Assembly (NCBI GenBank): GCA_026770585.1 | Contig: MU646418.1 | Span: 692,615-703,113 of the forward strand | Direction of reading: 5' to 3' | DNA length: 10,499 nucleotides | Source: Baffinella frigidus | Taxonomy: Eukaryota; Cryptophyceae; Cryptomonadales; Baffinellaceae | In this document: positions 1-7,489 of the stretch, piece by piece | How positions within the stretch are numbered: position 1 is the first letter of the stretch | Layout of the letters: the number at the start of each line of letters is the position of its first letter | Made by a program: the position numbers and the translations under genes | Notes under the pieces: generated by a model | Databases searched by the model: none | Told to the model about the DNA's origin: nothing | The model's input: only the letters and a program-made list of their open reading frames with translations

Positions 1-115
1 AACCCCAAACCCTAAACCCAGAACCCTGAACCCTCAACCCTTTTCCCGAATCCCTAAACCCTCAACCCCAAACCTTCATCTCTCAACCCTCCACCCTTAA
101 CCCTGAACCCTGAAA
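1..115 (+). repeat. Telomere-like CCCTAAA array, block 1
   Basis: Degenerate heptamers (CCCTAAA, CCCTGAA, CCCTCAA, CCCAAA) run up to the acceptor of the first exon. It is probably the tail of an intron that begins outside the window. Confidence 0.9.
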
Positions 116-118
116 CAG

Positions 119-208
119 GCGGCGCTTACGCTGCTTGAGGACCCAGCCCGCACAGACGCTGGGTTCCAAACCGCCTTGGACGGCTCAAGACGTTACCAAC
201 CCCGCGGG
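119..208 (+). CDS. TPR-protein exon 1 of window (internal, phase 0-0)
   Basis: Thirty codons open between an ACAG acceptor that directly follows a telomere-like block and a GGG|GTATAT donor. The peptide starts AALTLLEDPARTDAGF and continues QTALDGSRRYQPRG. The Ala-rich amphipathic start resembles TPR helix B and the TALDGSRRY part resembles the next helix A, in the manner of kinesin-light-chain-type repeats. Like several later exons it starts with an Ala codon (GCG) right after CAG. Upstream exons must lie outside the window. The TPR match is weaker than for later exons. An alternative is a chance open stretch, but both splice sites and the phase fit the rest of the chain. Confidence 0.55.
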
Positions 209-333
209 GTATATTCCAGCCCTATCCGAGTAAAGTTGGGCACGTCGTGTAATTAATTTAGACGTCTATTTTTGTAAAATCTGTGTTGGAATCCTTGCTC
301 TAAACTAATAATGACGTACCCAGATTTTCTCAG

Positions 334-381
334 ACAGAGCTAGACGTACTTGCAAATGGATCTGATGCTGCAAAAATGGAG
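334..381 (+). CDS. TPR-protein exon 2 (candidate, phase 0-0)
   Basis: A 16-codon exon reading TELDVLANGSDAAKME. Its acceptor is the most classical in the window (CCAGATTTTCTCAG|ACA, pyrimidine-rich) and its donor GAG|GTAGGT is close to consensus. Phase 0 on both sides joins exons 1 and 3 without a stop. The peptide is predicted helical but carries no diagnostic TPR residues, so support comes mainly from the splice sites and phase. The length equals that of the 7442-7489 exon. Confidence 0.5.
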
Positions 382-598
382 GTAGGTAGTCCCCGAGGCG
401 GGCCCATGCCCCCTGGTTTTGAATTGTCCTCACATATTGGCGAGGGGGGAGTGGGGAGAGAGGAAGACCTTGAGGGCCGCGAGTTCCTAGGACAGAGCAG
501 AGAGAGAGAAAGTCTTCTTGAGATCCGCCACGTTTGATGCTGTGTTACCTTCTATTTCCGGCATGTTAGGGTTGTTGTTGCTATCTTGGGCATGCAAC

Positions 599-616
599 CC
601 ATGCCTAAGATAGCAT
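599..616. repeat. Dispersed 18-bp repeat, copy 1
   Basis: CCATGCCTAAGATAGCAT matches 4449-4466 at 17 of 18 positions. The following dozen bases are only loosely similar. Possibly a remnant of a dispersed element present in two introns of the same gene. Confidence 0.6.
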
Positions 617-1847
617 CGAAGTGCAGCTGATTCAGTTTTGTTCCGAGATTCAATCGCGCCCGCGAACTGCTCGATGGACCACACCTACTTTCTCAAAAGT
701 CAAGGTGCCCTCTTTTAAAAAGTTCAAGTTGCCCTGCGAAGTTGACTTTGAGACCTCTTATGGTACACTTTTGATCACGAGCCCCCCGGGTTTTGGGGGT
801 CTTGAAAAATCCGCAGTGGAACGAGTGGTTGGGCAAGTGTGCATCTCAGCAACCCCTCGGTCCTCCCCTCAGGATGTGTACCAGGACGAACATATTACTT
901 ATATTAATTAGAGTAAGGAGATCAACGATGAATGCTCAAGGATCAAAGATGAAGACCAGTGTCCGCGCCTTCTAGGCGCCTGGCTTGTGCCCCCCCTCCA
1001 TTCGACACTGACTAACCGCAAGCCCTTTGGGTCCTTTAGGTTTTGATTTCTCCCGACATAGGCGAACACCTCGCCCTTCCACGCCAGATTGGATGTGGAG
1101 GTAGAATATTCTAAAACCTTTCTGATAAGGGGTGTACACTTTTGAAAACCACTGCCTTCAAGGGAAATTGACTTTTGGCGACCCCTTCCCAGAGTCTGGC
1201 GTGGTTCCGTAGAAACGATGTGCAGAAAAAACAGGCGGGGCCCGATCCCTCGCCATTCCTGAGGAGGTCTTCGCAACCTGTGCGGACCAAACAGATGCAA
1301 TTTGACCACTTTGAAATTTGACCAGTTTGGAATTACGGATTTGAACAGTGTGGAATTTCCAAATGTTTAATTTTGGACTTTTTGCGAATATTCGAATTCG
1401 GATATGTCTTGTGTGGTTCAGTCAACCATACATTCTTGCGTGGCTCGCTCTGTCGCCCCTAGCAAATCTGAAGCAAGTGATAATCGCGACTGCAGGTGAT
1501 TTCCCGGCGCAGCGCTGCCTTTGGGTACATGTCAACTGCCTGATCTCGCCTCAAAAAGTTTGAGGTTTTCCTTCCCTCAAGCTCCATGGTCATAGTGTCA
1601 GGATCTCAAATTAGATTCGTGAATCAACTCGTTCAGGAACGTAAACATTTTACAATTCGTGCCCTTTTGCCAAGGACTTGGAGTTTTGAAGCAACCACGT
1701 TTTACAATTGTTACCAGACAGAGTTGCTTTACGAATCCAATTTCAGATCTTGAGACTATGAGCGTGTTGTCTCATCTTCGCTACTCTCGAGCCTGATAAT
1801 GAGTGATCCGAAAGTCTCCCGCCCGCATGAGCAAGTCTCGTTTGACA

Positions 1848-1985
1848 ACCAACCCCGGAACCAACCCCTGAAACCAACCCCGGAACTTTCAACCCTAATA
1901 CTGAAAACCTAAAACCGAAACCCTAAACCCAAACCCTACACTCAAACCCCTCAACGCTAGAGGCTAAACCCTAAACCCGAAACGC
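1848..1985 (+). repeat. Telomere-like array, block 2
   Basis: Begins with AACCAACCCCGG variants and becomes CCCTAAA-like towards exon 3. It forms the acceptor-proximal part of the intron. Confidence 0.85.
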
Positions 1986-1987
1986 AG

Positions 1988-2044
1988 GAAAGCCTTGAGT
2001 ACCGCGAGAAGGCCATCCGGGTCCTCGAGGAATGTCCCGAGGAG
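1988..2044 (+). CDS. TPR-protein exon 3 (TPR helix B, phase 0-0)
   Basis: Nineteen codons, ESLEYREKAIRVLEECPEE. This is a textbook TPR helix B: Tyr, then Lys-Ala (consensus A20), amphipathic IRVLEE, and Pro near consensus position 32. It is bounded by CGCAG|GAA and GAG|GTCACA, with telomere-like repeats on both sides. Joined to the 2193 and 2939 exons, the Ala of EKAIRV and the Ala of DLAIEKL are exactly 34 residues apart, the canonical TPR period. The next exon start at 2193 was chosen on that spacing. Confidence 0.78.
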
Positions 2045-2055
2045 GTCACACCTGA

Positions 2056-2163
2056 TCCCCATACCCTAAACCCTAGACCCCAAACCCTGTTCCCTAAACC
2101 CTAAACCCCGAAGCCTAAACCCTTAACCACAAACACCTGACCCCGAAATCAGAAACCCTAAAG
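2056..2163 (+). repeat. Telomere-like array, block 3
   Basis: Fills most of the 148-nt intron between exons 3 and 4, starting about 12 nt after the donor and stopping about 30 nt before the acceptor. Confidence 0.85.
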
Positions 2164-2192
2164 CCCTTCTCGCAGTTTCTCGCATGAGCGAG

Positions 2193-2230
2193 AAAGACAC
2201 GCTGGGGCAGCAGTACGCGATGATGGCCAG
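2193..2230 (+). CDS. TPR-protein exon 4 (TPR helix A, GC donor, phase 0-2)
   Basis: Twelve codons plus AG: KDTLGQQYAMMA and then the first two bases of an Arg codon. The donor is GCCAG|GCACAC, a GC 5' splice site. No GT lies close enough to end the exon. The codon completes with the G at 2939, giving the helix A run AMMAR-TLKESG across the junction. The acceptor chosen (GCGAG|AAA) restores phase 0 and a 34-residue spacing. The neater-looking CTCGCAG at 2171-2175 would shift the frame or meet a stop. Confidence 0.65.
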
Positions 2231-2236
2231 GCACAC

Positions 2237-2550
2237 CCTCTACCCTACACTCTCATCCCTCGACCCTCAACCCTCAAACCTCAACCACCTTGGACATAGA
2301 GAGTTATCGACCAGCAACATGTTATACCTTACACCCTAAACCCTACACCCTAAACCCTGAACCTTAAGTCCTAAACCCCAAACCCTGAACCCTAAACCTT
2401 AAACCAAACCCTGAACCCTCATCCCTAATCCCTAAATCCTTAATCCTCAACCCTAAACTCTCATCCCCAAACCCCAAACCCCAAACCCTAAATCCGACAC
2501 CCTACACCCTAGACCCTAGCCCCTTAACCCCAAACCCGAAGCCCCAAACC
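2237..2550 (+). repeat. Telomere-like array, block 4 (interrupted)
   Basis: Heptamer variants begin six bases after the GC donor and run to about 2550. A unique stretch (2288-2325) interrupts them; in it a short frame reads LDIESYRPATC. That frame was considered as an exon but lacks good splice sites. Confidence 0.85.
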
Positions 2551-2734
2551 ATAGACGGTGGGTTTATCAGTAGTTTCGGCGTAACATCAATCAAAACAAT
2601 TCAATAAACGGTATTGGAATAGTTTATATTACTCATCGCGGGCTGCTAGTGCCCTTATATCTCGACCCACCTTGCCATGTGGCGTGTAGCGCTCGTGTTT
2701 GACCATTCGATAAACCTCGCCCCCCCCCCCAGAG

Positions 2735-2993
2735 CAGGACCCTGCTCGGATTGACGGACTATGCTCCAATTAACATTCAGAGGTTCCGGTACAAATCCGT
2801 CAACCTAACCCCGTTGAGCAGAACCTTGAAGGATTCGGGCCAGCACGATCTCGAGAATTAACTCAACCCTGGTCAGCAGGACCCTGCAGGATTCGGGAAA
2901 GCACGATCTCGAGAATTTGACTTAACCCTCTCGAGCAGGACCCTGAAGGAATCGGGGCAGCATGATCTTGCGATCGAGAAGCTGACGGCAGCA
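2735..2993 (+). repeat. Tandem copies of acceptor plus TPR exon start (period 58-59 bp)
   Basis: CAG followed by a GACCCTGAAGGATTCGGGCAGCA-like stretch recurs, with the CAGs at 2819, 2877 and 2936 and a short partial copy at 2735. In the TPR frame the copies read RTLKDSGQHDLEN (then stop), RTLQDSGKHDLENLT (then stop) and RTLKESGQHDLAIEKLTAAV (open). AACCCT-type sequence precedes the CAG of the second and third full copies, so the repeat unit spans intron end and exon start. Confidence 0.85.
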
Positions 2994-3020
2994 GTCTCGA
3001 CGTTCACGGAAATCGCCGAG
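2939..3020 (+). CDS. TPR-protein exon 5 (complete A-turn-B hairpin, phase 2-0)
   Basis: One base plus 27 codons. The peptide contains TLKESGQHDLAIEKLTAAV followed by STFTEIAE: end of helix A, the Gly turn (consensus G15), and helix B with Ala at position 20. The donor GAG|GTGCGC is good. The acceptor CGAGCAG|G is the last of three tandem copies of an acceptor plus exon start (see the repeat at 2819-2993). Only this copy continues into an intact helix B; the two upstream copies hit stops. It pairs with the GC donor at 2230 across a 708-nt intron. Confidence 0.8.
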
Positions 3021-3086
3021 GTGCGCTGCAGACCACCACACACCACTTGAGCCTGCAAGGGGGAGTATTTTAAAAGCGGGTTTGTT

Positions 3087-3105
3087 GAAATTTGTACCAG
3101 ACACG
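3087..3105. repeat. Recurrent intronic motif (A)ATTTGTACCAGACACG
   Basis: This copy lies at 3087-3105. Related copies are at 9304-9323 (ATATGTACCAGACACG), 1704-1720 (ACAATTGTTACCAGACA) and 6364-6379 (ACAATTTGTACTAGGA). All lie in non-repeat intron sequence on the + strand. Function unknown. Confidence 0.5.
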
Positions 3106-3432
3106 GACGGGATTGGTCATGTATCTCCCGTTTATCCGGGAGATGCTTGACCAAAAACGATCTTGAGTGTGAAATTCACTACACACCGCCCCACGTGTAA
3201 AGACTTGCAACTAATCACATTTCTGGTCTCGAGTGCCAGCGGGCTACCAAGGGATTTTCTGGCCGACTTTAAGCGACTTCTCGTTACCATATCCGTCGGA
3301 ACCCCCCCCCTAGGTCCCTATGGTATTGCCTTCTGTAAGGTCTAAGGAATACCCCCTTCTGGGTTATTCAAGAAATTCCTTTGGTGAATGTGGCGCGTAT
3401 CTGCCGCATAACCGTGGGGAGCGCTGCAGTGA

Positions 3433-3574
3433 CCACATGATGATGTTCGGCGTGGCAGTGCACTGACACGCCGTACTTGAGTGATTGACATACCGAACAT
3501 GACTGACATATCGTCAGGTTCTCAGACATGACGTACCTGAAGACATGACTGACATACCGAACATCATCATGTGG
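3433..3574. repeat. 18-bp terminal inverted repeats with internal palindrome
   Basis: The arms 3433-3450 and 3557-3574 are perfect reverse complements (CCACATGATGATGTTCGG). Just inside the left arm, 3449-3472 is a 24-bp palindrome with one mismatched pair. The interior holds direct repeats: a 15-mer TGACATACCGAACAT at 3486 and 3550, and a 14-mer ACATGACTGACATA at 3497 and 3543. No clear target-site duplication flanks it. It could be a miniature element or a structured RNA. Confidence 0.75.
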
Positions 3575-3710
3575 CCTGGTTGCACTTTTAAGTGACTACG
3601 GCATTTCAGGAAAACAGAACAAATACCTTTGTTTCGTTTCGGAATCTGCAGATTCCGAGCATAAGCGTTGCGTGACCGCATGCCTGAACCAGCCTGTTTT
3701 TTTATTAACT

Positions 3711-3759
3711 TACTGAAACCGAAAGACAAAACACATACTGAAACCGAAAGACAAAAAAC
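3711..3759. repeat. 25-bp direct tandem repeat, two copies
   Basis: TACTGAAACCGAAAGACAAA starts at 3711 and again at 3736, with a few differences near the ends. Confidence 0.8.
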
Positions 3760-4058
3760 TCGATCGCAACTCCAAGGACGCGCGTCCCGAGCCACTGGAG
3801 CCATTTGGTCGGGTTTGGAGCCGCGTTGCCTCAAAACGACCACACGGCTCCAACGTGCCAAGCCGTCTTGCATTTGAAAGGCCACCACACGACCCAACAC
3901 CAACTTGGTTTTCCTTGCCGACCAGCCCTGCGTGGCAGAGCAAAAACAGCTCGTACGAGCGGCCGACACGGGGTACATAAGTAGCACAATTGTGCTAAGA
4001 AGGCATGAGCGGTGTTGGCGCTGTTTTTTTGGCAATAAAATCGGAATCTCGGGTGCAG

Positions 4059-4154
4059 AACGAAGGGGCAAAGAAAGATGACAGGACGAGTGCGTCGGGC
4101 CACGTCGCGCTCGCGCTCGCGGACATTGCCTCCACTTACAGGCGCACTGGCCAG
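4059..4154 (+). CDS. TPR-protein exon 6 (TPR helix A, phase 0-0)
   Basis: Thirty-two codons. A polar linker (NEGAKKDDRTSASG) leads into helix A, HVALALADIASTYRRTGQ. This is a kinesin-light-chain-like pattern (VA..L..IA..Y...G). The donor CAG|GTTCAA cuts precisely in the turn between helix A and helix B, and helix B is supplied by the next exon. The acceptor GGGTGCAG|AAC is preceded by a T-run at 4023-4030. The linker makes this repeat about ten residues longer than the light-chain 42-residue unit. An internal AG at 4072-4073 is a possible in-frame alternative start. Confidence 0.8.
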
Positions 4155-4448
4155 GTTCAACAACCTCCCGGACGGAACATCATTTAATTGAAGGAATTTG
4201 GGCAATGCCAAGTACCACAATGCACACAAGGCTCATACTAGTAATGGTAAAGCAATTATATCGTCAAATTCGCTGCCCAAATTCATTAGATTAAATGATT
4301 GTCGGATGAAGTTCGGTTCCTCACTTATTGTAGATTTCGGGTTAGCGCGGATTTTGTGAGACCAGGTCGGGAGATCGGGGAACGAAAAAACGAACATGAT
4401 TTGTTTTGTGTCATCATATGGGTGGGGGTCGCGATCGTGTCATCAAGT

Positions 4449-4466
4449 CCATGCGTAAGATAGCAT
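4449..4466. repeat. Dispersed 18-bp repeat, copy 2
   Basis: CCATGCGTAAGATAGCAT, partner of 599-616, in the intron between exons 6 and 7. Confidence 0.6.
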
Positions 4467-4727
4467 AAAACTTCAGATGGACGTCAAAAAAATGCGATTT
4501 TTTGATTTTTTTGATCCCCCGACCTGAGGTGAAAACCCGCGTTCAGCCGAAATCTACAACAGCAGCCACCGGTGACTTTGACAATCGGTCCCAAGTTGAT
4601 TATTTCCACTTGTGCGTTAGGGCCTTTCTAAGACCTGCATCGAGAGTAATATAGAAGAAGAAGCACTTCAACTCCATGCGTACAAAAAAGAAGAAGAACC
4701 TAAACTCGTTCGTGGCAGTTTAATAAT

Positions 4728-4784
4728 GAACCTCCACTCCTTGCGTGTGTCACAATTTGACGAACCTCAACTCCTTGCGTGTGT
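4728..4784. repeat. Two 23-bp direct repeats, 34 bp apart
   Basis: GAACCTC(C/A)ACTCCTTGCGTGTGT at 4728-4750 and 4762-4784, 22 of 23 identical. A weaker relative (CTTCAACTCCATGCGTAC) lies near 4665. The second copy ends 30 bp before exon 7. Confidence 0.75.
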
Positions 4785-4814
4785 GGCCCTGAACGGCTTG
4801 CATTCACGTGGCAG

Positions 4815-4853
4815 ACTGACAAGGCGATGGAGCACGTTGACAAGGCTCTCGAG
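4815..4853 (+). CDS. TPR-protein exon 7 (microexon, TPR helix B, phase 0-0)
   Basis: A 13-codon microexon, TDKAMEHVDKALE. It is an almost consensus TPR helix B (..KA.E....AL.), flanked by GTGGCAG|ACT and GAG|GTACGC. Directly joined to exon 6 it completes one clean TPR unit: ..IASTYRRTGQ then TDKAMEHVDKALE. This junction is the strongest single piece of evidence for the spliced model, because neither piece is recognisable alone and the turn is rebuilt at exactly the right residue. Confidence 0.8.
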
Positions 4854-5635
4854 GTACGCTCACCACTAGCGTCATCATCCGGCCTGAAATGTCGGATATT
4901 GGATCATTGTGCCTTTATCCGGCGGCAACGCCCGTTGGATACGTCCGCCTTAAAGCGTGAACCTTTTCAAAGCCGGATACCGGATCCAAATCGGATAAAA
5001 ACTGGATTCAAACCGGATTCAAACCGATTTTTTTGATGAGTCACCACCCACTTAGCAGCAACTGTTGCCCCCCGCCCCCCTGGGATATCCGGGGGCGATT
5101 TGCTGACGTGTGGAGAGTTTCCCTGGTGACAATCAACTTTGGGCCTATGGATGCCCGAAGTCACCGGTGCCTGCAAAGTAGCAAGGCTGGCAATGGCCTT
5201 TCTTTGAATGCTCTACCCTCGCGTCCAGGCTTTGCAGGGCAATTGGTAACGTTACGTGCAGAATTCCGGAAAGTAAAAACATCTCAGACAGATTACCTGA
5301 AGGGGGTTTTACGTAGACACATGTATATTTTGTAAAAATGGTAGGGCCAGGCTTGCGTGGCAAGACATTCCCCATGGCGAGTGTTGACTGCACCGCGTGG
5401 TTTCGTTGCATGGCGATGCCTAATCCGGGCAGCTAAACCCGTACCCCCAAACTCAAACCCTCAACCCTCAACCTTCAACTCTCAACCCTCAACCCCAAAC
5501 TCAAACACCGAACCGTTACCCCTAAACCCTAACCCCCCAACCCCCAAACTATCAACCCTAAACCCCATCACCCACACCCTAAACCCCAAACCCCACACCC
5601 TCAACCCCAATCCCTTACCCCGGACCATTCTACAG
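4854..5635. other. Intron between exons 7 and 8
   Basis: 782 nt. It holds short CCGGAT and GGATTCAAACC repeats (4970-5027), a C-run near 5070 and a telomere-like block from 5433. No supported gene. One + frame stays open from 5357 through the repeat block into exon 8, reading as Pro/Asn/Thr-rich low complexity. Confidence 0.6.
5433..5622 (+). repeat. Telomere-like array, block 5
   Basis: Heptamer variants dominated by CCCTCAA, CCCCAAA and CCCTAAA, ending 13 bases before exon 8. Confidence 0.88.
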
Positions 5636-5695
5636 CGGGTGCGGGCCGGGCTGGTCGAACAGACCTTGATCGCTGGACAGCTTCACAACATCAAG
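5636..5695 (+). CDS. TPR-protein exon 8 (TPR helix A, GC donor, phase 0-0)
   Basis: Twenty codons, RVRAGLVEQTLIAGQLHNIK, read as TPR helix A. The acceptor CTACAG|CGG lies at the end of a telomere-like block. No GT follows for about 90 nt, so the donor is probably AAG|GCACCA, the same AG|GCAC context as the donors at 2231 and 10198. The next exon joins in phase 0, but the rebuilt repeat is three or four residues short between helices A and B. A small unseen exon or an unusual acceptor may therefore be missing. Confidence 0.62.
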
Positions 5696-5776
5696 GCACC
5701 AACCCCCCCCCCCTCACCCCCCCCACATAAACCCTGAATGGCAATTCCTCAACCCACCGTTGCCCTTCTCCCCCGG

Positions 5777-5821
5777 TTGAAGGGTTGATGCATGGTGTAG
5801 GGTTTGAGGTTTGGGTGTTGG
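5777..5821 (-). repeat. Small reversed telomere-like tract (G-rich strand in + direction)
   Basis: Reads GGGTTGATG..GTAGGGTTTGAGGTTTGGGTGTTGG, that is, TTTAGGG-like on the + strand. It is opposite to neighbouring blocks and lies in the GC-AG intron after exon 8. Confidence 0.65.
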
Positions 5822-5872
5822 ACCTCACCTGAACCTTACCCACACCCTAAAGCGCTGCACACCTTGAAGCAG

Positions 5873-5926
5873 GCGATGGTGTGTGACGACCAAGAAGACC
5901 TTGAAGGCAACGTCGCGTCCAGTCTG
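5873..5926 (+). CDS. TPR-protein exon 9 (helix B to next helix A, phase 0-0)
   Basis: Eighteen codons, AMVCDDQEDLEGNVASSL. The end of helix B is followed by a light-chain-like NVASSL start of the next helix A. The donor is CTG|GTCTGC. The acceptor may be AAGCAG|GCG (5873) or TTGAAG|CAG (5870); both keep phase 0. Upstream in frame, ALHTLKQ (5852-5872) also looks like helix B. The exon could start earlier, but the AG at 5851-5852 gives a stop in the joined frame. Confidence 0.6.
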
Positions 5927-5930
5927 GTCT

Positions 5931-6282
5931 GCCCAACCCCTAAATCCTGAACCCCACACCCTCAACCCTCAAACCTGAACCCCAAACCCTAAACCCTAAA
6001 CCCTAAACCCTAAACCCTAAACCCTAAACTCTAAACCCTCAACCCTCAGCCCTAAACCCTAAACCCTAAACCCTAAACTCCAAACCCTCCACCCTGAACC
6101 CTGGACCCTAAATCTTAAACCCTTAACCCTCAACCCTAAATCCTACACCCCAAACCCTGAACCATCGACCCTGAACCCTACATCCTAATCCCAATCCCTA
6201 GACCCTAATAACTTTACCCTTAACCCTCAACCCTAAAACTTCAAACCGTGATCCCGCATCCCTTACCCGCAACCCCGAACCG
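5931..6282 (+). repeat. Telomere-like array, block 6, with perfect core
   Basis: Contains the cleanest array in the window: six perfect CCCTAAA units at 5987-6028 and four more at 6050-6077. Degenerate heptamers surround them. It starts five bases after the exon 9 donor. Confidence 0.95.
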
Positions 6283-6668
6283 CATTGTCTCAGCCAACAT
6301 ACCTGCAAAATTCTCTCGAACCCCTCGAGAATGTTGAGGGATCCTTTTTATATAGATGGTTGTAACAATTTGTACTAGGATATGGTGTTCCAACCTCGTG
6401 ACTGTGCAAGAAAAGCATATAATGGCTCCAAAGGCAATTCAACTTACTACAAAAAGGCTACATCTCGGTTTCAAATAGGCCCCTCTAGCATTCTCGTGTA
6501 AAAGTTGCTTTACTCAAAGTTGTTTTCCACCCCAGGTCACAAACCAGAATTCAAGGTCAAGCCTCCCTCCTTCACAAGTGGTTCCTGCTACAAATCAAAC
6601 ATGCCAATGGCTTCCATTGCTGATTTTCGTGTTTCCGATTCGGAACGAATCTCATGAATGACAGGCAG
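6283..6668. other. Non-repeat part of intron after exon 9
   Basis: About 390 nt with no recognisable gene. It includes an imperfect hairpin around 6311-6335 (ATTCTC..TCGAGAAT) and a copy of the GTACCAG-type motif at 6364. A minus-strand open frame (6572-6826) overlaps the TPR exon and is treated as a shadow. Confidence 0.5.
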
Positions 6669-6702
6669 ATTGCCATGTGTGACCTGGCGTGGTACCGACA
6701 CG
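6669..6702 (+). CDS. Candidate TPR exon (helix A piece)
   Basis: Eleven codons plus one base between GGCAG|ATT and CACG|GTATCT, reading IAMCDLAWYRH. After NVASSL of the previous exon this gives a plausible helix A and would supply a piece otherwise missing before the 6734 exon. The trouble is on the right: the donor is phase 1, and only 31 nt separate it from the phase-0 acceptor at 6733. A 17-nt intron (to 6719), a 44-nt intron (to 6746) or a one-base sequence error are the alternatives. Confidence 0.4.
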
Positions 6703-6733
6703 GTATCTGAGACTGAAAGTTGGTGTACGGCAG

Positions 6734-6913
6734 GAGGCACTCGCAGCGGGTGACGGCATGCCCGATTCGGATCCGGGAAAGAACGGCTTGCGTCTCACCG
6801 TGCTCCGCAACCTCGTGAGCTGCCACGAGAGAATGCAGGACTACCCCAAGGCCATCCAGTACGCTGAGCGGGCAAGAGACATTGTTCTCTCTCCCGCCTG
6901 GCCGCTTTCCGAG
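6734..6913 (+). CDS. TPR-protein exon 10 (longest exon, full TPR, phase 0-0)
   Basis: Sixty codons. It opens with a short helix-B tail (EALAAGDGMPD) and a loop. A full TPR follows: LTVLRNLVSCHERMQDYPKA, with L7, H11, D16, Y17 and A20 in consensus register, then IQYAERARDIVLSPAWPLSE. The donor GAG|GTCCTA opens a 528-nt intron made almost wholly of telomere-like repeat. The end is well supported. The start is less certain: GGCAG|GAG at 6733 keeps phase 0, but acceptors ending at 6719 or 6746 are possible if the 6669 exon is real. Confidence 0.8.
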
Positions 6914-6916
6914 GTC

Positions 6917-7440
6917 CTACACCCTGAACCCCACACCTTACACCCTAAACCCTGAACCCCAAACTCTCAACACTGAACCCTGATTTCTAAAACCTACACC
7001 TTCAACCCTAACCCTAAACTCTAAACCCTAAACCCCACACTCGAAACCGTCAACCCCAATTTCCAAACCCTGCACCCTGAACCCAACACCCTAAACCCTA
7101 AATTACCAACCCTACACCTTCAACCCTCAACCCTAAATCCTCAACCTTAACCCCACACCCTAATATCTAAACCCTAAATCCCAAATCCCAAACCCTCAAC
7201 CACAACAGCTAAACCCCAAAACCCAAAACCCTGAACCCTAAACCCTACACTCTACAGCCTAAACCCTACACCCTACACCCCCAACCCTAAACCCGAAACC
7301 CTGAAAACTAAATCCCCAACCCCCAAGCCTAAACCTTACACCCTACACCCAAACCCTAAACCCTTAACCCTGAACCTTAAACCCTAAACTCCAAACTCCA
7401 AACTCTAAACCCGAAACCCTGAACCCTCAACCCTCAACCA
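6917..7440 (+). repeat. Telomere-like array, block 7 (fills a whole intron)
   Basis: Essentially the entire intron between exons 10 and 11 is heptamer variants, from three bases after the donor GT to the acceptor CAG itself. The variants include CCCTAAA, CCCTGAA, CCCTACA, CCCCAAA and CCCTCAA. Confidence 0.93.
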
Positions 7441-7441
7441 G

Positions 7442-7489
7442 AAAAACGTGAAGGATGCGTGGTACAATCTCGGCCACATGCGCATGCAT
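7442..7489 (+). CDS. TPR-protein exon 11 (microexon, TPR helix A, phase 0-0)
   Basis: Sixteen codons, KNVKDAWYNLGHMRMH. This is a near-perfect TPR helix A (W4, L7, G8) following directly on exon 10's ..PAWPLSE. The acceptor is AACCAG|AAA at the end of a long telomere-like block; the donor is CAT|GTAACT. The last 15 exon bases plus the donor GT are repeated exactly at 7544-7560, flanking a 52-nt telomere-like insert. Confidence 0.76.

Larger units (their letters stand above)
382..1987. other. Long intron without recognisable gene
   Basis: About 1.6 kb between exons 2 and 3. Most is non-repetitive sequence of unknown nature. No open frame here resembles a protein family I know. Its last 140 bases are telomere-like repeat. 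Short AG...GT-bounded open pieces exist (for example EINDECSRIKDEDQ around 920-960), but none fits the chain convincingly. Additional exons may be hidden. Confidence 0.55.
3021..4058. other. Intron between exons 5 and 6, no telomere-like block
   Basis: About 1.04 kb with no supported gene. It holds the inverted-repeat structure at 3433-3574, the 25-bp tandem repeat at 3711-3759, a C-run at 3301-3309 and a copy of the TTGTACCAGACACG motif. Open frames on the minus strand (up to 185 codons) have no recognisable protein character. Confidence 0.55.
4155..4814. other. Intron between exons 6 and 7
   Basis: 660 nt, GT-AG, AT-richer than its surroundings, with no telomere-like repeat. It contains the dispersed repeat copy at 4449, T- and A-runs at 4486-4513 and the 34-bp-spaced repeats at 4728-4784. 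No gene seen. Confidence 0.65.

Noticed and set aside
487-684. Minus-strand frame with EGNTASNVADLKK, resembling EGNVASSL of exon 9
   Set aside because: The similarity is short, on the opposite strand and without splice support.
908-1309. Minus-strand open frame of 133 codons
   Set aside because: No recognisable motif or splice context; chance.
2288-2325. Possible exon reading LDIESYRPATC
   Set aside because: No credible acceptor or donor. Exons 4 and 5 join directly into a complete TPR without it.
3514-4071. Minus-strand open frame of 185 codons
   Set aside because: Crosses the inverted-repeat element and the start of a confident + strand exon. The composition is Ser/Arg/Cys-rich without domain features; judged a chance frame in GC-balanced intron.
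5987-6077. True chromosome end
   Set aside because: The perfect heptamers are few, embedded between exons and flanked by degenerate units. This is interstitial repeat, not a terminal telomere.
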